This document shows, one piece after another, positions 15,301 through 62,908 of a stretch of DNA of 64,000 bases. The stretch comes from Acanthaster planci (lineage: Eukaryota > Echinodermata > Asteroidea > Valvatida > Acanthasteridae). The stretch covers positions 1,057,449 to 1,121,448 of the forward strand of contig NW_019091365.1 in assembly GCF_001949145.1 (NCBI RefSeq). The letters run 5' to 3'. Each line of letters begins with the position of its first letter. Position 1 is the first letter of the stretch. A program made the translations under genes and the position numbers. Below the pieces are notes generated by a model. It searched no databases and was not told where the DNA came from. It saw only the letters and a list, made by a program, of their open reading frames with translations.

Positions 15301-18300
15301 GATGACTCTCAAGTTGGCAGGTTACTCGCAGCATGGGCATTTGTACGTCAAACAATATTGGAATCGGACCCTGGTGATATTGCATTCCTTTAGACTGAAC
15401 CGTTCTGGTCTCAGATTGTATGCTATTACAAATTCAGGTTTCCTCAGTTTTTGCAGAAAATTTGTACCCCCTTTTGGAGTCTCTGATACCAACCAGCACA
15501 CCCATAATCCCTGTTGTGACAACCTTATCGACATGACCCCAGTTTGGTTGGATGTGAATCGATTCTTTCACTTAGTTTTTTTCCTGTTGACAGTGACGTT
15601 CTGTGACCTGGCAGGCACCTGGTACAATGACTTAGGAGACGTGGTCACTCTCAGCCAGACCGGCTCCGGCATGCTCCTGGGAGAGTACAAGACCAATTTT
15701 GAGAGGACCGTGGGATACATGGGTAGGTAGTAATGTAGCAGCTGAACAAAGCTGTGCCCACATGGTTTGTGTTAGCTGCAGTCGGTTTACACATGTCTCT
15801 GGTGAAGCCACTAGCTAATGAATAAAACCCATTTTGCATAGACGTGTGTGCATTTGATGGTCATATGCAAATGTTGCAGACACACCTTTACACAAGAAGC
15901 CTCTGGCTTTTAAAATGTGAGCTTTGGGTCATCCTTATAAGCTTCATCAGCTGTGTGTGACAAAAAAGTCTGATTTGCCACGTGCAGCTGTTGTTGAAGG
16001 ATACAAATGAAGAAGGTCACTTTATTCATGAAAGAAAAGTTCCTCTAAGCAATACAGGGAGGGTTTGCCAAAATGAAACTCTGCAACTACTGATTTATAT
16101 GCACTCTATCAACAGTTTTTGCTTTTTTAATTTTTATGTTCAACAATTTTTGGCTGTTCTTATTTTGATTTTGTCGGCCGTCCACGCAGCTCCCACTGTC
16201 CTGGTTGGCTATGCCACCCGTGGGGTCACCTTCCCTGCCTTTGGCTTCACTGTGGTTCGCAACAACGGCCAGATGGCCAGTAGCTGGACCGGCCAGTGCC
16301 ACTGGTGTGGGGGCACCGAGGTCCTGCTGACTTCCTGGATTCAGTCCAACCAGGTCAACACCTGCGGTCTGATGCGGGACGCCAGCGAGTAAGTGATGGG
16401 TGGGGATGGGACCTTGGAGAGGAAGGGGTTGGAAGGATTTGAATCTGTTGTGGGATCTGACGATAGGTAACAAACCTTGTGCACATCTGTGTCATTGGGG
16501 AGGAATTGCAAACATCACTATTAAATGTGAGGATGGTACCTCATTGCCAATGCTGCTATGAGCATGTTCCCCTGTATGCAAGCATGCTGCAGATTTGTGT
16601 ACATTCTGATGAAAATTAGTTACATGTGTTCTGTGCTATATAGACCCTATTCATGAGGAAGCCATTTTGGATCTATTTTGTAAATTGTAAACTGTTCATT
16701 TGGATACAGTGGAACGCCACTATAACGAGCGAGACAGGGTCCTCGCTAAATGTTCGGTACAGCGGTCGTTTGGTATAGCGAATTTAACTGCCGAACGTTT
16801 TGTTGCCATGTTGAATAGCGCCCTCTCTTGTCTAACTGAAGTGCACCCTCTTGTGATACCTTGGTTCACTGTTTTTGTGATGTTTTGCCGTTGCATTCAA
16901 GTTTAAGGTTTCTAGAAATGTATCTGTTAATTATTTGTGTTTTTTATTTAAACTTGAGTCAAAAAACTGATATCAAGTTTATCCTAAAAGTCGTGAAACT
17001 ACCGCTCAGGATCGATCTCCGATGCATGCTGTGGCGAATCTCGGTTAATTTTTGTATCAGCGGCGCCCTCTTTAGACTATTGTTAGTGCAATGCCACCAT
17101 GTGCGTATGTGCGGTTTTCTTCCGCACCCGATCATGCTGAGTCGCAAAACCAGTGCCTATTCAATACCGTTGACAACTAGTGGCTTTCCCTTCTAATCCA
17201 TGGGGAAATAATGGCCACTTGTCACTTTCCAACATAAAAAAACACCAGCTGTTTTATCATGTTGACGTTTGGGAATTACAAACAGCAACTGAATTGTTTT
17301 CGGTAGGTTCTGTGCACAAATTATTGGGAGCCAAGGACGATGTTCGGTACAGCCGAATGTTCGGTATAGCGGCGTTCCATTGTAGTATCAAACTATTTCA
17401 CAATTTGCCTGCATTCTAAGCCTCCTTTTGAATATTTTTCAAAATGTGGCTTTTAGCACTAAGGTATGATGGCCTACGAATTTGAAATTATTCTTCAGAG
17501 TTGGCAGATGCTAATTTGTCCTAGAATTTCATTTTGTTTCCATTTCTACCCTCAATCTCAAAACTTGAAGAGCTTACCTTGTTTTCAATTTCAATATGGC
17601 AAACCCATGAATTAGGTGTAAACCCTGCTTCCAAAATCAGATCTACATCATCTAAATATCGTCTAAAGTCGCTACACAATTTCGTGTTTGAGAGTCGTAG
17701 TTTTGTGTTGCTTAATCTGTTGGATTTGAGGGACCCCATTTGGAAAGTAAATACTTAGGTAATACCTGGTAGGGGGATTTGTAAACCTGTCTGTCATGGG
17801 GTCTGGTGGTAGGTATATTAGGGGGTGTTTAAACTGGTGTGTTCCATTGATAACAATACTGTCACAGCCCCACTCCGTCCCCTGTGGGGACTAGTGAACT
17901 AAGTTTGGATAAGTGGTGCTCTGGTCTGTGCTGGGGTGTAAAAGTCAAGTCAGGAAGGTGCATTGTAGGTGATGTCGGCTGCAGTCGACTGCGGGAGTCT
18001 GTTGTGCACACCACACGCCCACCAAGTGCCTACTAGGTAAAGTATGGGAAGTGGTCCTTCCTCAATCTGATGAAAATTTCCAAATCATCTTGAAAGATGG
18101 AAGTTAAATTTTCATATGGAACTCTGTGGAGGGGATATTTGTAGGAAAATACATCTGCAATGCGAGGAAATATTGTTGAACAAATTTGGACCAAGTTTTG
18201 GGGCCTTTCCCCATCACACTTGGTACCCTAACTTCTATCGTGCAAGAAGTTTGGTCCCTACAGTAAGGACACAAAATTGTGGGTTTGTATGGTGTGTTTG

Positions 18301-20217
18301 TGTTGGCTTGTGATTCTTTCCTCCAGTGGGAAACTTGTGATCTCGGTCCATTCTGGAATTAGACGGACCGAATGATTAAAAAAAACAAACAGTGAGACCA
18401 TGCAAAGACAAAATGGCAGATCCGGCTAAGACATTAACCAGTATGAGACTGTGGATGTGCCTGATACCCTCATAGAAGAAGGGAACTTCCTTTAGTTAGC
18501 TTGCGTGTCCAAACCCCTTGAATCATGACTGTTTTGTATAAGAATGTTTACTGTTTGTATGTTTTCCCTGGCTGAGTGTGTCTGTCTGTATGTTCCTGAA
18601 CAGCCTTTGTGTGTCCCCAGCCGATTTCACAAAACTTGGCGCAACTGCACTGTGGGTAAGCCTAATGTCACAAATTTGTGGCATAGCTGCATGAGGCACT
18701 TGCTGTCAATTTTATGAAGAGCTGCTTAGCTGTGCAATATATTAATTGTACATGTTTGAAACCTCTTTCAAAGGGATGATCACAGCTTTTATGACACATG
18801 TTCCTTTTCAATATTGCAGCAGTCATTTAACAGTATTAAAAGCTCCTTTGCTGTGTAAAAATGTTTTGTTGTTTCTGCATTAGAAATCTGCAGAAGATCT
18901 AAAAGCCCTCTCCCAGTCAAACAAGTTTTTAGTAACTTCTAAAAAGAGTTTTGCATTTCTTGTATAAATCTTGCTTAGTTGAGCAAAATGAGCCTTACCA
19001 AAACATGATTGATTATAGACTGTTTGTTTCTGATATGTTTGATATAACTTACACTACCAAATATGATTGTGTAAGTTATGCCATTTCTTGTGCAAGTTTG
19101 AGACTTACACAGTGCATAACTTTTGTGAAATGTTTCACAATTCATTGTGGCACTTTCGCACAAAAATGTGGCACAATGAAGTTACACTTTTGCGTTGCAT
19201 TTTGTGAAATTGGTCCGTTGTTGCTGAAGTGTGTTGCATGAGGGATGGGAAAAAGAAGTCCATCAGAAGTTGGTCACAAGTCAAGCACAAGCAAAAAGGA
19301 TGAACAACAACAGTGGAATCCGCTCCAAGCAGGAACAAAAGAGGGCGTTTTTTAACTTAAATTGACAGTCCTTTGGTATGAAATCACTAGATAGGCGTGC
19401 AAATTTATGCACATTTGGCACAGGCCAAGCTGAGTACGTCCAACGGATTTATGCTGGAATGCATGGTCTTCGTGTACACACCGAACGCCAGCAATAACCC
19501 GGCTGGAAACTTTCTTAGTACCAGTCCGTCTTTCTTTGCCAGTGAGGGTGCACTTAAACTCAGGGCAGATACCTTTGCGATTGTTCATTTGATGAGTTTA
19601 TGGATTAAAACTGAACTCGCCTTGAATACTTGAAATTCAGAAAAACCGGTGGACTTGTGTAATTTAGTTTGCATCGAATGCCAAGAACTATGAAAGACTG
19701 TGCCAAACTGTAGTGTGCTAGAGGGACGATTCAGGGAGTCTTCTATCAACTGCTGGATAAGCAGCTAATAATACATGAACTGAAAAATTAATTACCTTTG
19801 TGTTATGCAGGAAGTTTTTGTGCTATGGAATATAACAATGGCACGAGCATTGACACTATAGGTAGAATGTGTGTAGTGCATTTCTGTATTAGAAAAACAT
19901 TTGCATTAACTTTAAAAAGTAATTTTTAAAAAAATCAAACTTAAAAAAAATTAAAAGGAGAAATTTAGTAAATAGAGGGATGATTTTTAAAATGATGATT
20001 TGATGCTAAGGAACTTGGAGCTGAGTAAATTCTTTTTGCTTCAAGAGGTACAGATACTGAGAAATGTAGTTTTTGAATTAGAAATTGAGTATCCAAGCCA
20101 GTGGCCTTTGTCCTTGGGCACGCTATCAATGGCTGCTTTTACATTCTCTTTCATCCCAGGGTGGGCCAGGACCGTTGGACTCGCTTCGAGCAGAGCATTG
20201 CCCCCTGCCAACAGTAG
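205..20217 (+). CDS. Fibropellin-like EGF-repeat/avidin-domain gene 1 (5' partial, 15 exons visible)
   Basis: Spliced CDS joined from 205-318, 1833-1946, 3189-3302, 4758-4871, 6292-6405, 7540-7653, 10180-10293, 11226-11339, 12424-12537, 13249-13362, 14159-14272, 14897-15010, 15594-15722, 16190-16388 and 20160-20217, about 585 codons. It encodes twelve EGF modules with six Cys each, then an avidin-like barrel with [18 protein letters not shown] and GQDRWTRF motifs. In sea urchins, fibropellins with this order are secreted apical-lamina proteins, and their avidin-like domain is thought to mediate oligomerisation. The first visible exon starts at a splice acceptor, so the signal peptide, any CUB domain and further EGFs lie upstream of the window. 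The assembly gap at 8635-9354 could hide another EGF exon. All EGF introns are phase 1; the last intron is phase 2. Family membership is secure; the exact orthologue is not. Confidence 0.93.
437..835. repeat. Degenerate TGACTT/GACTTG-rich array
   Basis: Dense recurrence of TTGACTTG, GACTTGGACTTG and TGTGACTTG units with irregular spacing, in the first intron of gene 1. Confidence 0.8.
1833..1946 (+). CDS. Gene 1 EGF exon 2
   Basis: cbEGF starting [10 protein letters not shown]. It has an O-glucose site, no O-fucose site (CFNGGQC) and an intact hydroxylation motif. It ends RCGI instead of the usual CEI. The next intron (1,242 bp) carries a foldback MITE at 1987-2360 and a tRNA-like fragment near 2999-3070. 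Confidence 0.96.
1987..2360. mobile_element. Foldback MITE-like element, copy 1
   Basis: About 374 bp with long terminal inverted repeats. The left arm begins agccttttgcaagttaaat and the right end is its near-exact reverse complement over about 38 bp (internal ends taaaatctggtac / gtaccagatttta). No coding capacity. Shares its whole plan with 25734-26099. Confidence 0.8.
2999..3070. repeat. tRNA-like SINE fragment (possible)
   Basis: aagataacccaat, then aaccagggtggga and ttcgaatcc, resembling a Pol III B box (GGTTCGAATCC). Similar pieces lie near 12882-12960 and 55510-55560. No intact tRNA. Confidence 0.35.
3189..3302 (+). CDS. Gene 1 EGF exon 3
   Basis: cbEGF starting [10 protein letters not shown] with O-glucose, O-fucose (CVNGGTC) and hydroxylation ([12 protein letters not shown]) sites. 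Acceptor aatag, donor gtgagt. The following 1,455-bp intron holds a long inverted repeat at 4131-4492. Confidence 0.96.
4131..4492. repeat. Long inverted repeat
   Basis: Arms 4131-4195 and 4427-4492 are reverse complements with few mismatches (for example catgaaatatgcaaat / atttgcatatttcatg, and accactggtt / aaccagtggt), separated by about 230 bp. Probably a MITE; target duplication not seen. Confidence 0.7.
4758..4871 (+). CDS. Gene 1 EGF exon 4
   Basis: cbEGF starting [10 protein letters not shown] with CINGGTC (O-fucose) and [12 protein letters not shown] (hydroxylation). It ends in G, so the next module starts with Asp. The following 1,420-bp intron contains a dispersed repeat at 5493-5784 that recurs in gene 2. 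Confidence 0.96.
5493..5784. repeat. Dispersed repeat with AGGGTTC ends, copy 1
   Basis: Starts cagggttcttgcggcctg and ends acaggaaccc. Internal tggaaaagtcatgg, gtgtgatttctatta and ggaatttaattgtccttt are shared with 34571-34847. Confidence 0.75.
6292..6405 (+). CDS. Gene 1 EGF exon 5
   Basis: cbEGF starting [10 protein letters not shown] with the uncommon loop CRFGSTC, shared with the gene 2 exon at 37377-37490. This suggests exon exchange or a common ancestor. Its hydroxylation position is Asn ([12 protein letters not shown]). The next intron (1,134 bp) has a dispersed repeat copy from 6733 to about 7080 and a G-run near 7440. Confidence 0.96.
6733..7080. repeat. Dispersed repeat copy A (TTTAAAGGTAC end)
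   Basis: Begins tttaaaggtacagtc. The interval 6867-7065 matches 8347-8533 (gttttgaat, ccgattgc, ctgagctga/ccgagctga, catgtca, gccaaatta in the same order). The right end is not identified. Confidence 0.6.
7540..7653 (+). CDS. Gene 1 EGF exon 6
   Basis: cbEGF starting [10 protein letters not shown], with CQNGGFC (no O-fucose site) and an Asn-type hydroxylation motif ([12 protein letters not shown]). The following 2,526-bp intron includes the assembly gap and a second repeat copy. An EGF exon could be hidden in the gap. Confidence 0.96.
8288..9423. mobile_element. Dispersed repeat copy B spanning the assembly gap
   Basis: The left part matches copy A at 6733-7080. The right terminus gaccgtacctttaaa (9409-9423) is the reverse complement of the copy A left end, as expected for a TIR element. 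Most of the interior is N. Confidence 0.5.
8635..9354. other. Assembly gap (720 N)
   Basis: Unresolved bases within gene 1 intron 6. The gap lies inside a dispersed repeat, which may explain the failed assembly. Confidence 0.99.
10180..10293 (+). CDS. Gene 1 EGF exon 7
   Basis: cbEGF starting [10 protein letters not shown], with an Asn-type hydroxylation motif ([12 protein letters not shown]) like the preceding exon, suggesting the two are tandem duplicates. The following 932-bp intron shows nothing recognisable. Confidence 0.96.
11226..11339 (+). CDS. Gene 1 EGF exon 8
   Basis: EGF starting [10 protein letters not shown]. Gln replaces the usual Asp/Asn at the third Ca-binding position, so calcium affinity may be lower. 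The hydroxylation motif [12 protein letters not shown] is intact. Donor gtaaag. The 1,084-bp intron contains a pyrimidine-rich tract near 11750-11815. Confidence 0.95.
12424..12537 (+). CDS. Gene 1 EGF exon 9
   Basis: cbEGF starting [10 protein letters not shown] with an O-glucose site and no O-fucose site (CQNGGLC). The next intron (711 bp) carries a tRNA-like repeat fragment at about 12882-12960. Confidence 0.96.
13249..13362 (+). CDS. Gene 1 EGF exon 10 (start of duplicated 3' cassette)
   Basis: cbEGF starting [10 protein letters not shown]. The [12 protein letters not shown] segment closely matches [12 protein letters not shown] in the gene 2 exon at 59707-59820, marking the first exon of the cassette shared by the two genes. 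The following intron is 796 bp and otherwise featureless. Confidence 0.96.
14159..14272 (+). CDS. Gene 1 EGF exon 11 (non-calcium-binding variant)
   Basis: Begins [10 protein letters not shown], so the conserved Glu before Cys1 is Thr. The loop [12 protein letters not shown] is distinctive and has its only close match in the gene 2 exon at 60248-60361. Donor gtagtt is weak. The next intron (624 bp) starts with a short poly-G tract near 14309. Confidence 0.94.
14897..15010 (+). CDS. Gene 1 EGF exon 12 (last EGF before avidin)
   Basis: Begins [10 protein letters not shown] (G|AA codon gives Glu), lacking the Ca-binding Asp and Glu. CQNGGTC and [12 protein letters not shown] keep the O-fucose and hydroxylation consensus. 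Pairs with the gene 2 exon at 61117-61230, which likewise starts with Glu. The 583-bp intron begins with a direct 22-bp near-duplication (about 15018-15062). Confidence 0.95.
15594..15722 (+). CDS. Gene 1 avidin-domain exon A1
   Basis: 129 nt, phase 1-1, identical in length to its gene 2 counterpart. It starts [16 protein letters not shown] and runs through [13 protein letters not shown] to GYMG, matching the first strands of avidin. Against avidin numbering, Asn12, Leu14, Tyr33 and Thr35 are kept, but the Ser16 position is Asp. Intron 467 bp, nothing recognised. Confidence 0.95.
16190..16388 (+). CDS. Gene 1 avidin-domain exon A2
   Basis: 199 nt, phase 1 to phase 2, the same as gene 2. It contains [24 protein letters not shown] and LTSWIQ, followed by [10 protein letters not shown]. 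The Trp70 position is Arg; the Trp97 position is kept. The donor GA|gtaagt overlaps an in-frame GAG TAA, so failure to splice would truncate the domain before its last strand. Confidence 0.94.
16707..17382. mobile_element. pogo/Tigger-like MITE
   Basis: TIRs cagtggaacgccactataac and tatagcggcgttccattg, flanked by TA on both sides (16705-16706 and 17383-17384), as for Tc1/mariner-superfamily insertions. Internal inverted tgttcggtacagc motifs. 676 bp, no transposase frame. Confidence 0.8.
18621..19217. repeat. Imperfect inverted-repeat element (possible)
   Basis: ccgatttcacaaaa at the left and ttttgtgaaattggtccg at the right, with further weak complementarity inward (tgtggcata, cacaatgaa blocks). 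Boundaries uncertain. Confidence 0.45.
20160..20217 (+). CDS. Gene 1 terminal avidin exon A3 with stop codon
   Basis: Found by homology to the gene 2 last exon. Acceptor tttcatcccag at 20159; the phase-2 join GA|G gives Glu, then [18 protein letters not shown] and TAG. The gene 2 equivalent is TGQDHWTRYEQQLQPC. It supplies the last barrel strand, including the Asp at the position of streptavidin Asp128. The preceding intron is 3,771 bp, and the short length makes this exon easy to miss. Confidence 0.9.
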
Positions 20218-21535
20218 GCGGGTCACTCCATCTAGTTTGTCACAGTGTCGCTTGTTGCTGGACCTTTGACCTCTGCCCTGTAATGAACTATACACTACAG
20301 ACAGTTACATCAGAGATATTTTTGAGATTCTGATTTGAAAAACAAAACAAAACAAAAAAACAAATGTTATTGAGAACCCTACTAGTAATCTCAGTTATGT
20401 AACTTCCAGTTTGAAGTACTGAGTGCGTTGGATTTAAGGAAGACTGGGACTTCTTTGAAGCACTTTGTGTATTTGTATTCACCTTGGAAATCATTGAATG
20501 GTCAGAGCCTGGCAGAATCCAGCGATGAACTATCAGTTTCACACTCTGCGGTTTCCTGATAGTAATTTTTAAACTAGATAAAGAAACTGTCACGGGAATA
20601 TGTACACATTCACAAAATGTAAATATAGTTTTGGCAATACCTGGAATGTCTGCTACAATTTGTGTGGTCTTTGTTGTCAAATCGGTGATGTGTTTCAATA
20701 TAACAAGCGTGCTCAGTTGGTAGCGTAAAACCATTCTAGATTAATGGTGGCAGTGGTGAGGTTGTGATGATGTTACTTTGCTTAGATTAGTTTTTACATA
20801 AGTGTAAAAATCCAGGTTAAAGGGTGTAAGGGTGTATTTTTTATCAGTGTGTAGTTCTGGACATCTCAACGAGAGTGGAAGTATCAAGACTTTCAAAAGA
20901 AAATACTTTGCACTCTTTGAAGTAAACTTCCTGACTCGGATTATCCACAATGTGAAACTAAAAATCAGTTGTACAAATCCAGTCACTAATTTCAGTATTT
21001 GTTAGGCATAAAGAGCTTTTCTTCAATCATTTCCCAATTAAGGTGTAGGTAGTTTCCCCTCAGACATCAGTAACAAACCCACCGAAATCTTACCTGGCAA
21101 GTTGATATTTTACTGTTTTGACATTTATTTAGCTAATTTGCTGCAGCTTTTGGCATTGTTAACAGAAATATGTCAATATTCAAAATGCTTAAAAATATAT
21201 CAATTTTTTGGTACTATCTACAAGCCAATGAAAAACATGCTCCAATTGTGTTGCCCTGCCTAATCATACCAGTTGCTCTTGATAATGCAAACAGAATTCA
21301 GAATGCAACAAGTTTGATGTTCGACAAATTAAAAATAAAAATTGGCCACATGTTTGTTTAAGTTAGTTTAATCATATCTGGTGTTTTTTCCACAAAACAC
21401 ATTTTTATACTCTTTGTAAAAAAATAGGTAAAGTTCATAGGCTGAACATGTATGTTGCTGGAAAGTAATGGTGTATTTACCCACAGTGCTTGGTATTTGT
21501 TTCTTTGGCAATAAATGTCCTGTTAGTCAGCTGTG
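20218..21535 (+). other. Probable 3' UTR of gene 1
   Basis: AT-rich, with no conserved coding frame, running from the TAG to just past the AATAAA at 21510-21515. An earlier AATAAA at 21334-21339 could also be used. The extent is inferred only. Confidence 0.55.
21510..21515 (+). promoter_or_regulatory. Candidate poly(A) signal of gene 1
   Basis: AATAAA followed about 20 bases later by a GT-rich stretch (gtggtgtttgttt), the usual layout of a cleavage and polyadenylation site. Confidence 0.55.
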
Positions 21536-24507
21536 GTGTTTGTTTAGTCTGCTTTTGAAATAATTTTTTTTTCATATTCTGTTGAAAATAACTCCTTTTA
21601 AGTAATAGAAGATTCTCTCAGGATGGTGTGCATGCTGTTCACAAGGGTGGACCTAATGGAAACAGTACTTGCAGTTTCAAAATTTCTGCCCTTCCCAAAA
21701 TGAACAGGCTCCAATCTAACACTATCACAACTGAGTAAGACTTGAACAGAAACAGAAGCATATCAGATCTAGAATAGTATTCAGATTGTTCATCTTCTGG
21801 GGTGTGATCCAAAATGAATAGAATTTTGGTAATAGAAGTGATCATCGGCATTAAGCCAGTGGAGAGAGATGCTCCTACAGCACGTGTCCTCAAGTCATCT
21901 TATGCTGGATCAATAGTACTCATGTCGACTGTAGACAAGGCATCCCTGTCCCAAGGATCAGCACCGGTATCCTTTTGTGCTGGATCAAAGAGGTATGTAA
22001 GATCAAGTTTCACAAGCATTTTGGCCATATTTTTGAAAACTTATTATTGGTTGGACTTTATTTGGTAGGTATTTATTTGAATTTGGCAGCTTTTTCTTTC
22101 ATATAATTTTGGTATTAGATTGCATTCGAAATGGTCATATCATGCATCAATTATTTCACTTTAAATCACTGTTGTAGATTATTCATTTTGGTAAACATCA
22201 TTTGAGCATAAATAGTTTCCTGACAAAGTGTTCACAACAGATGTTTTAGTTTGATCTAACCCAAATTTTAAACCAGACCTGGCATTTTAAGGAGGTGGGA
22301 TGTTGTAATTTCATTTGCGGCTGTGCGGATGTTTCAAGGGCTTTCAAGTGATGTTTCAGTGGAAAATGTTGCCGTGGTAACTGATTCCATACTGACTGAT
22401 GTTAGCCCGGTCAAATTATGAATTTTAACTGCAGAAAGCAAAACAAGGACAGAATTTTTGGGGGGGCATAAAATGAAACAAAAGCTGTTGAATGTAGCCT
22501 GTCGGTGATTTGAGTCTTTTGAGTAGCACTCCATTGAGCCTTGCTCCGGCTGCCTACAAAACTGAGATAAACGCCTTTCATATGCAAGTGGCTTTGGAAA
22601 TATTTGATCGCTGATACGCACCTGCGTCCAAGGATTAAACATGAGGTAAGAAGATACTTTGAGATTTTTGACTTTTAAAACTCTGAGGAATGCATTAGTT
22701 TCTTATGTCAAATGTGTAGTTGAAAAGTTCTGCATCACTGATGACACTTGGTGAGATACATTGTTTGATGTGTAACCTGCATGTGGCAGATCCAACATTA
22801 CCATGTGTCTCTGTCACCAGAAGAAAATGAAGACATGCTCTTGCAGGACCATGGATTCTAAATGCTTTTACACCTATTCCATTTGGCTATGGGCTAGGTG
22901 CCGGATTGAAGCAAACAAGAAGTTGTTGTCACAAGGCATCAGTAAGTCAGTATATACACATGGTTGATGGGAGGCAACTTCAGCCTCTTTTGTGAGGAGT
23001 TGCATAAGTTAGCCAGTGATATGATTAGTTACACGATCTTTTCTTTCCTTTAAAGTATGAAATGTGTTGTCTTTAAGAGTAGAAAAAAAGGAATAAATAG
23101 CTGAAGAACAAAATGCTATGAAGAGACTGCAATTGTTGCATTCTATTGCGTTGAGTTAAGGCGCTACGTTCTGAACTAAGGCTGAACATGTCATCATTTT
23201 CCAAGGAAAATGTTTTTAGTCATTAGAATTTAAAGGTCGTTTGATGCACCTTGATTATGCTAAATTAAGAAAAAAAGGAGCATTGAACTTCAAAAATGGT
23301 GCCTAGTAAGTGATAAATTTGTTTCAATCATTCAGAGTGAGTTCTTATCTGTTCTGCCCCTTCATCCCTACACTTTTTCCCAATTTTTTTTAATTGTTTT
23401 CCATCTCTTTTCTTTTCTACCATTTCCTTTCTGTCTTCCCCATTTCATGTTCTCTTTTTCTTTCCATCTTGTCTTCTTTTCCTGTCAAACTTTCAGTCTT
23501 CCTTTACTTCCATCTTTACCCCCTTGACTTCAAGCACTTTTGCTGTGATCCCTATAGTTTTTCCTCCATCCTTTGCTTTCACTGCCTTTCTGTACCTCAC
23601 TTCTTCATTCAAATCCCCCCCCCAGCCCACGTAGCCTTTATTATGTTCTTTATAATTCCTTCATTCCAAATTCTACAGCCTGTCAAATATCATAATCAGT
23701 TTAACAGACTACTTGCAATTGGAGTATTTCCAAAAGTTTAATGATAAAAGTGTCTGTCAGCCGGCAGCCGTAGCTTTCTCCTGCCATGCTCTTTACTTTT
23801 GATTTGCTCTCGATACTCTCTACTGTTGTCTAGAAATTTGAAACGTCTTCTTTACACAATAGGCTTTTCGAGCAGCTTTGCCACGTTAAGAAAAAAAGTA
23901 TATTCTGCTTGTGCTTTGAGAAATTATGTCAGCCATCAACACAGCCTCTCTTTACAAATTGGGTGTGGTAAAGAAAAACCTTTTGAAATTTTGAACTAAA
24001 GAATCTGGTATCGAAAAATTAGATTTTCATCTAAAAACCTGTGATTGAAGACTACTGTGTTGATAGTTATCCCGCTTTATTTGTGTACGTTTTTTTGTCT
24101 TCTTGTGCTGACATTTTTGACGTTATATTTCATGCAGTGCTTGGTGCCTGGATATCTCTTAAATCTCCATTTGCTAAAAATACATTTCTGTTAATTAATA
24201 GGCAAATTTTCAAGTTTCAGTCAAGATTAGACATTTCAAACTTCATGCTATGCTTATGTAGACAAATTAAATTTATGAAACCACAACACTTGCTACTTTT
24301 TCTTTATTTTCTCTTCATGGAACTTATGCAATGGTAGTACTTTATTTTTCATTCTTGGAAGTTATGCTACAGTCACAATTCTGAAGTCTGATCAAGTTAC
24401 AAGGTATCAACTTTAATAAGTGCCATCTGGAACTTGCATTCAGAAGTTGTGGCCCTAAACCACATGTATGTTGTTTGTAAATCAAATCGTCACTTTCTTT
24501 ACAATAG
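21536..24507. other. Intergenic or 5' region of gene 2
   Basis: About 3 kb without recognisable exons, CUB domain or TATA-type promoter. A pyrimidine-rich low-complexity stretch lies at 23355-23545. An ATG-started short open stretch at 22827-22941 ends in a phase-1 donor (ATC A|gtaagt) and could be a first exon; this is weak. Confidence 0.5.
23355..23545 (+). repeat. Pyrimidine-rich low-complexity tract
   Basis: Nearly continuous C/T with few purines. It produces a hydrophobic-looking reading frame that I do not regard as coding. Confidence 0.6.

Positions 24508-62908
<38,401 letters not shown>

Larger units (their letters stand above)
16389..20159 (+). other. Long last intron of gene 1
   Basis: GT-AG intron of 3,771 bp in phase 2. 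It holds a pogo/Tigger-like MITE (16707-17382) and an imperfect inverted-repeat element (about 18621-19217). No further coding sequence was recognised. Confidence 0.85.

Noticed and set aside
18621-18720. Possible gene 1 terminal exon giving DRFHKTW after a cccag acceptor
   Set aside because: It lies inside an inverted-repeat element and aligns poorly. The exon at 20160 matches the gene 2 terminal exon far better and in phase.
22821-22861. Alternative gene 1 terminal exon ending in TAA
   Set aside because: No similarity to the last avidin strand, and it lies beyond the likely poly(A) signal at 21510.
23394-23741. 115-residue hydrophobic reading frame as a possible signal peptide exon
   Set aside because: The composition comes from a C/T-rich low-complexity tract, and no phase-1 donor follows a plausible signal peptide.
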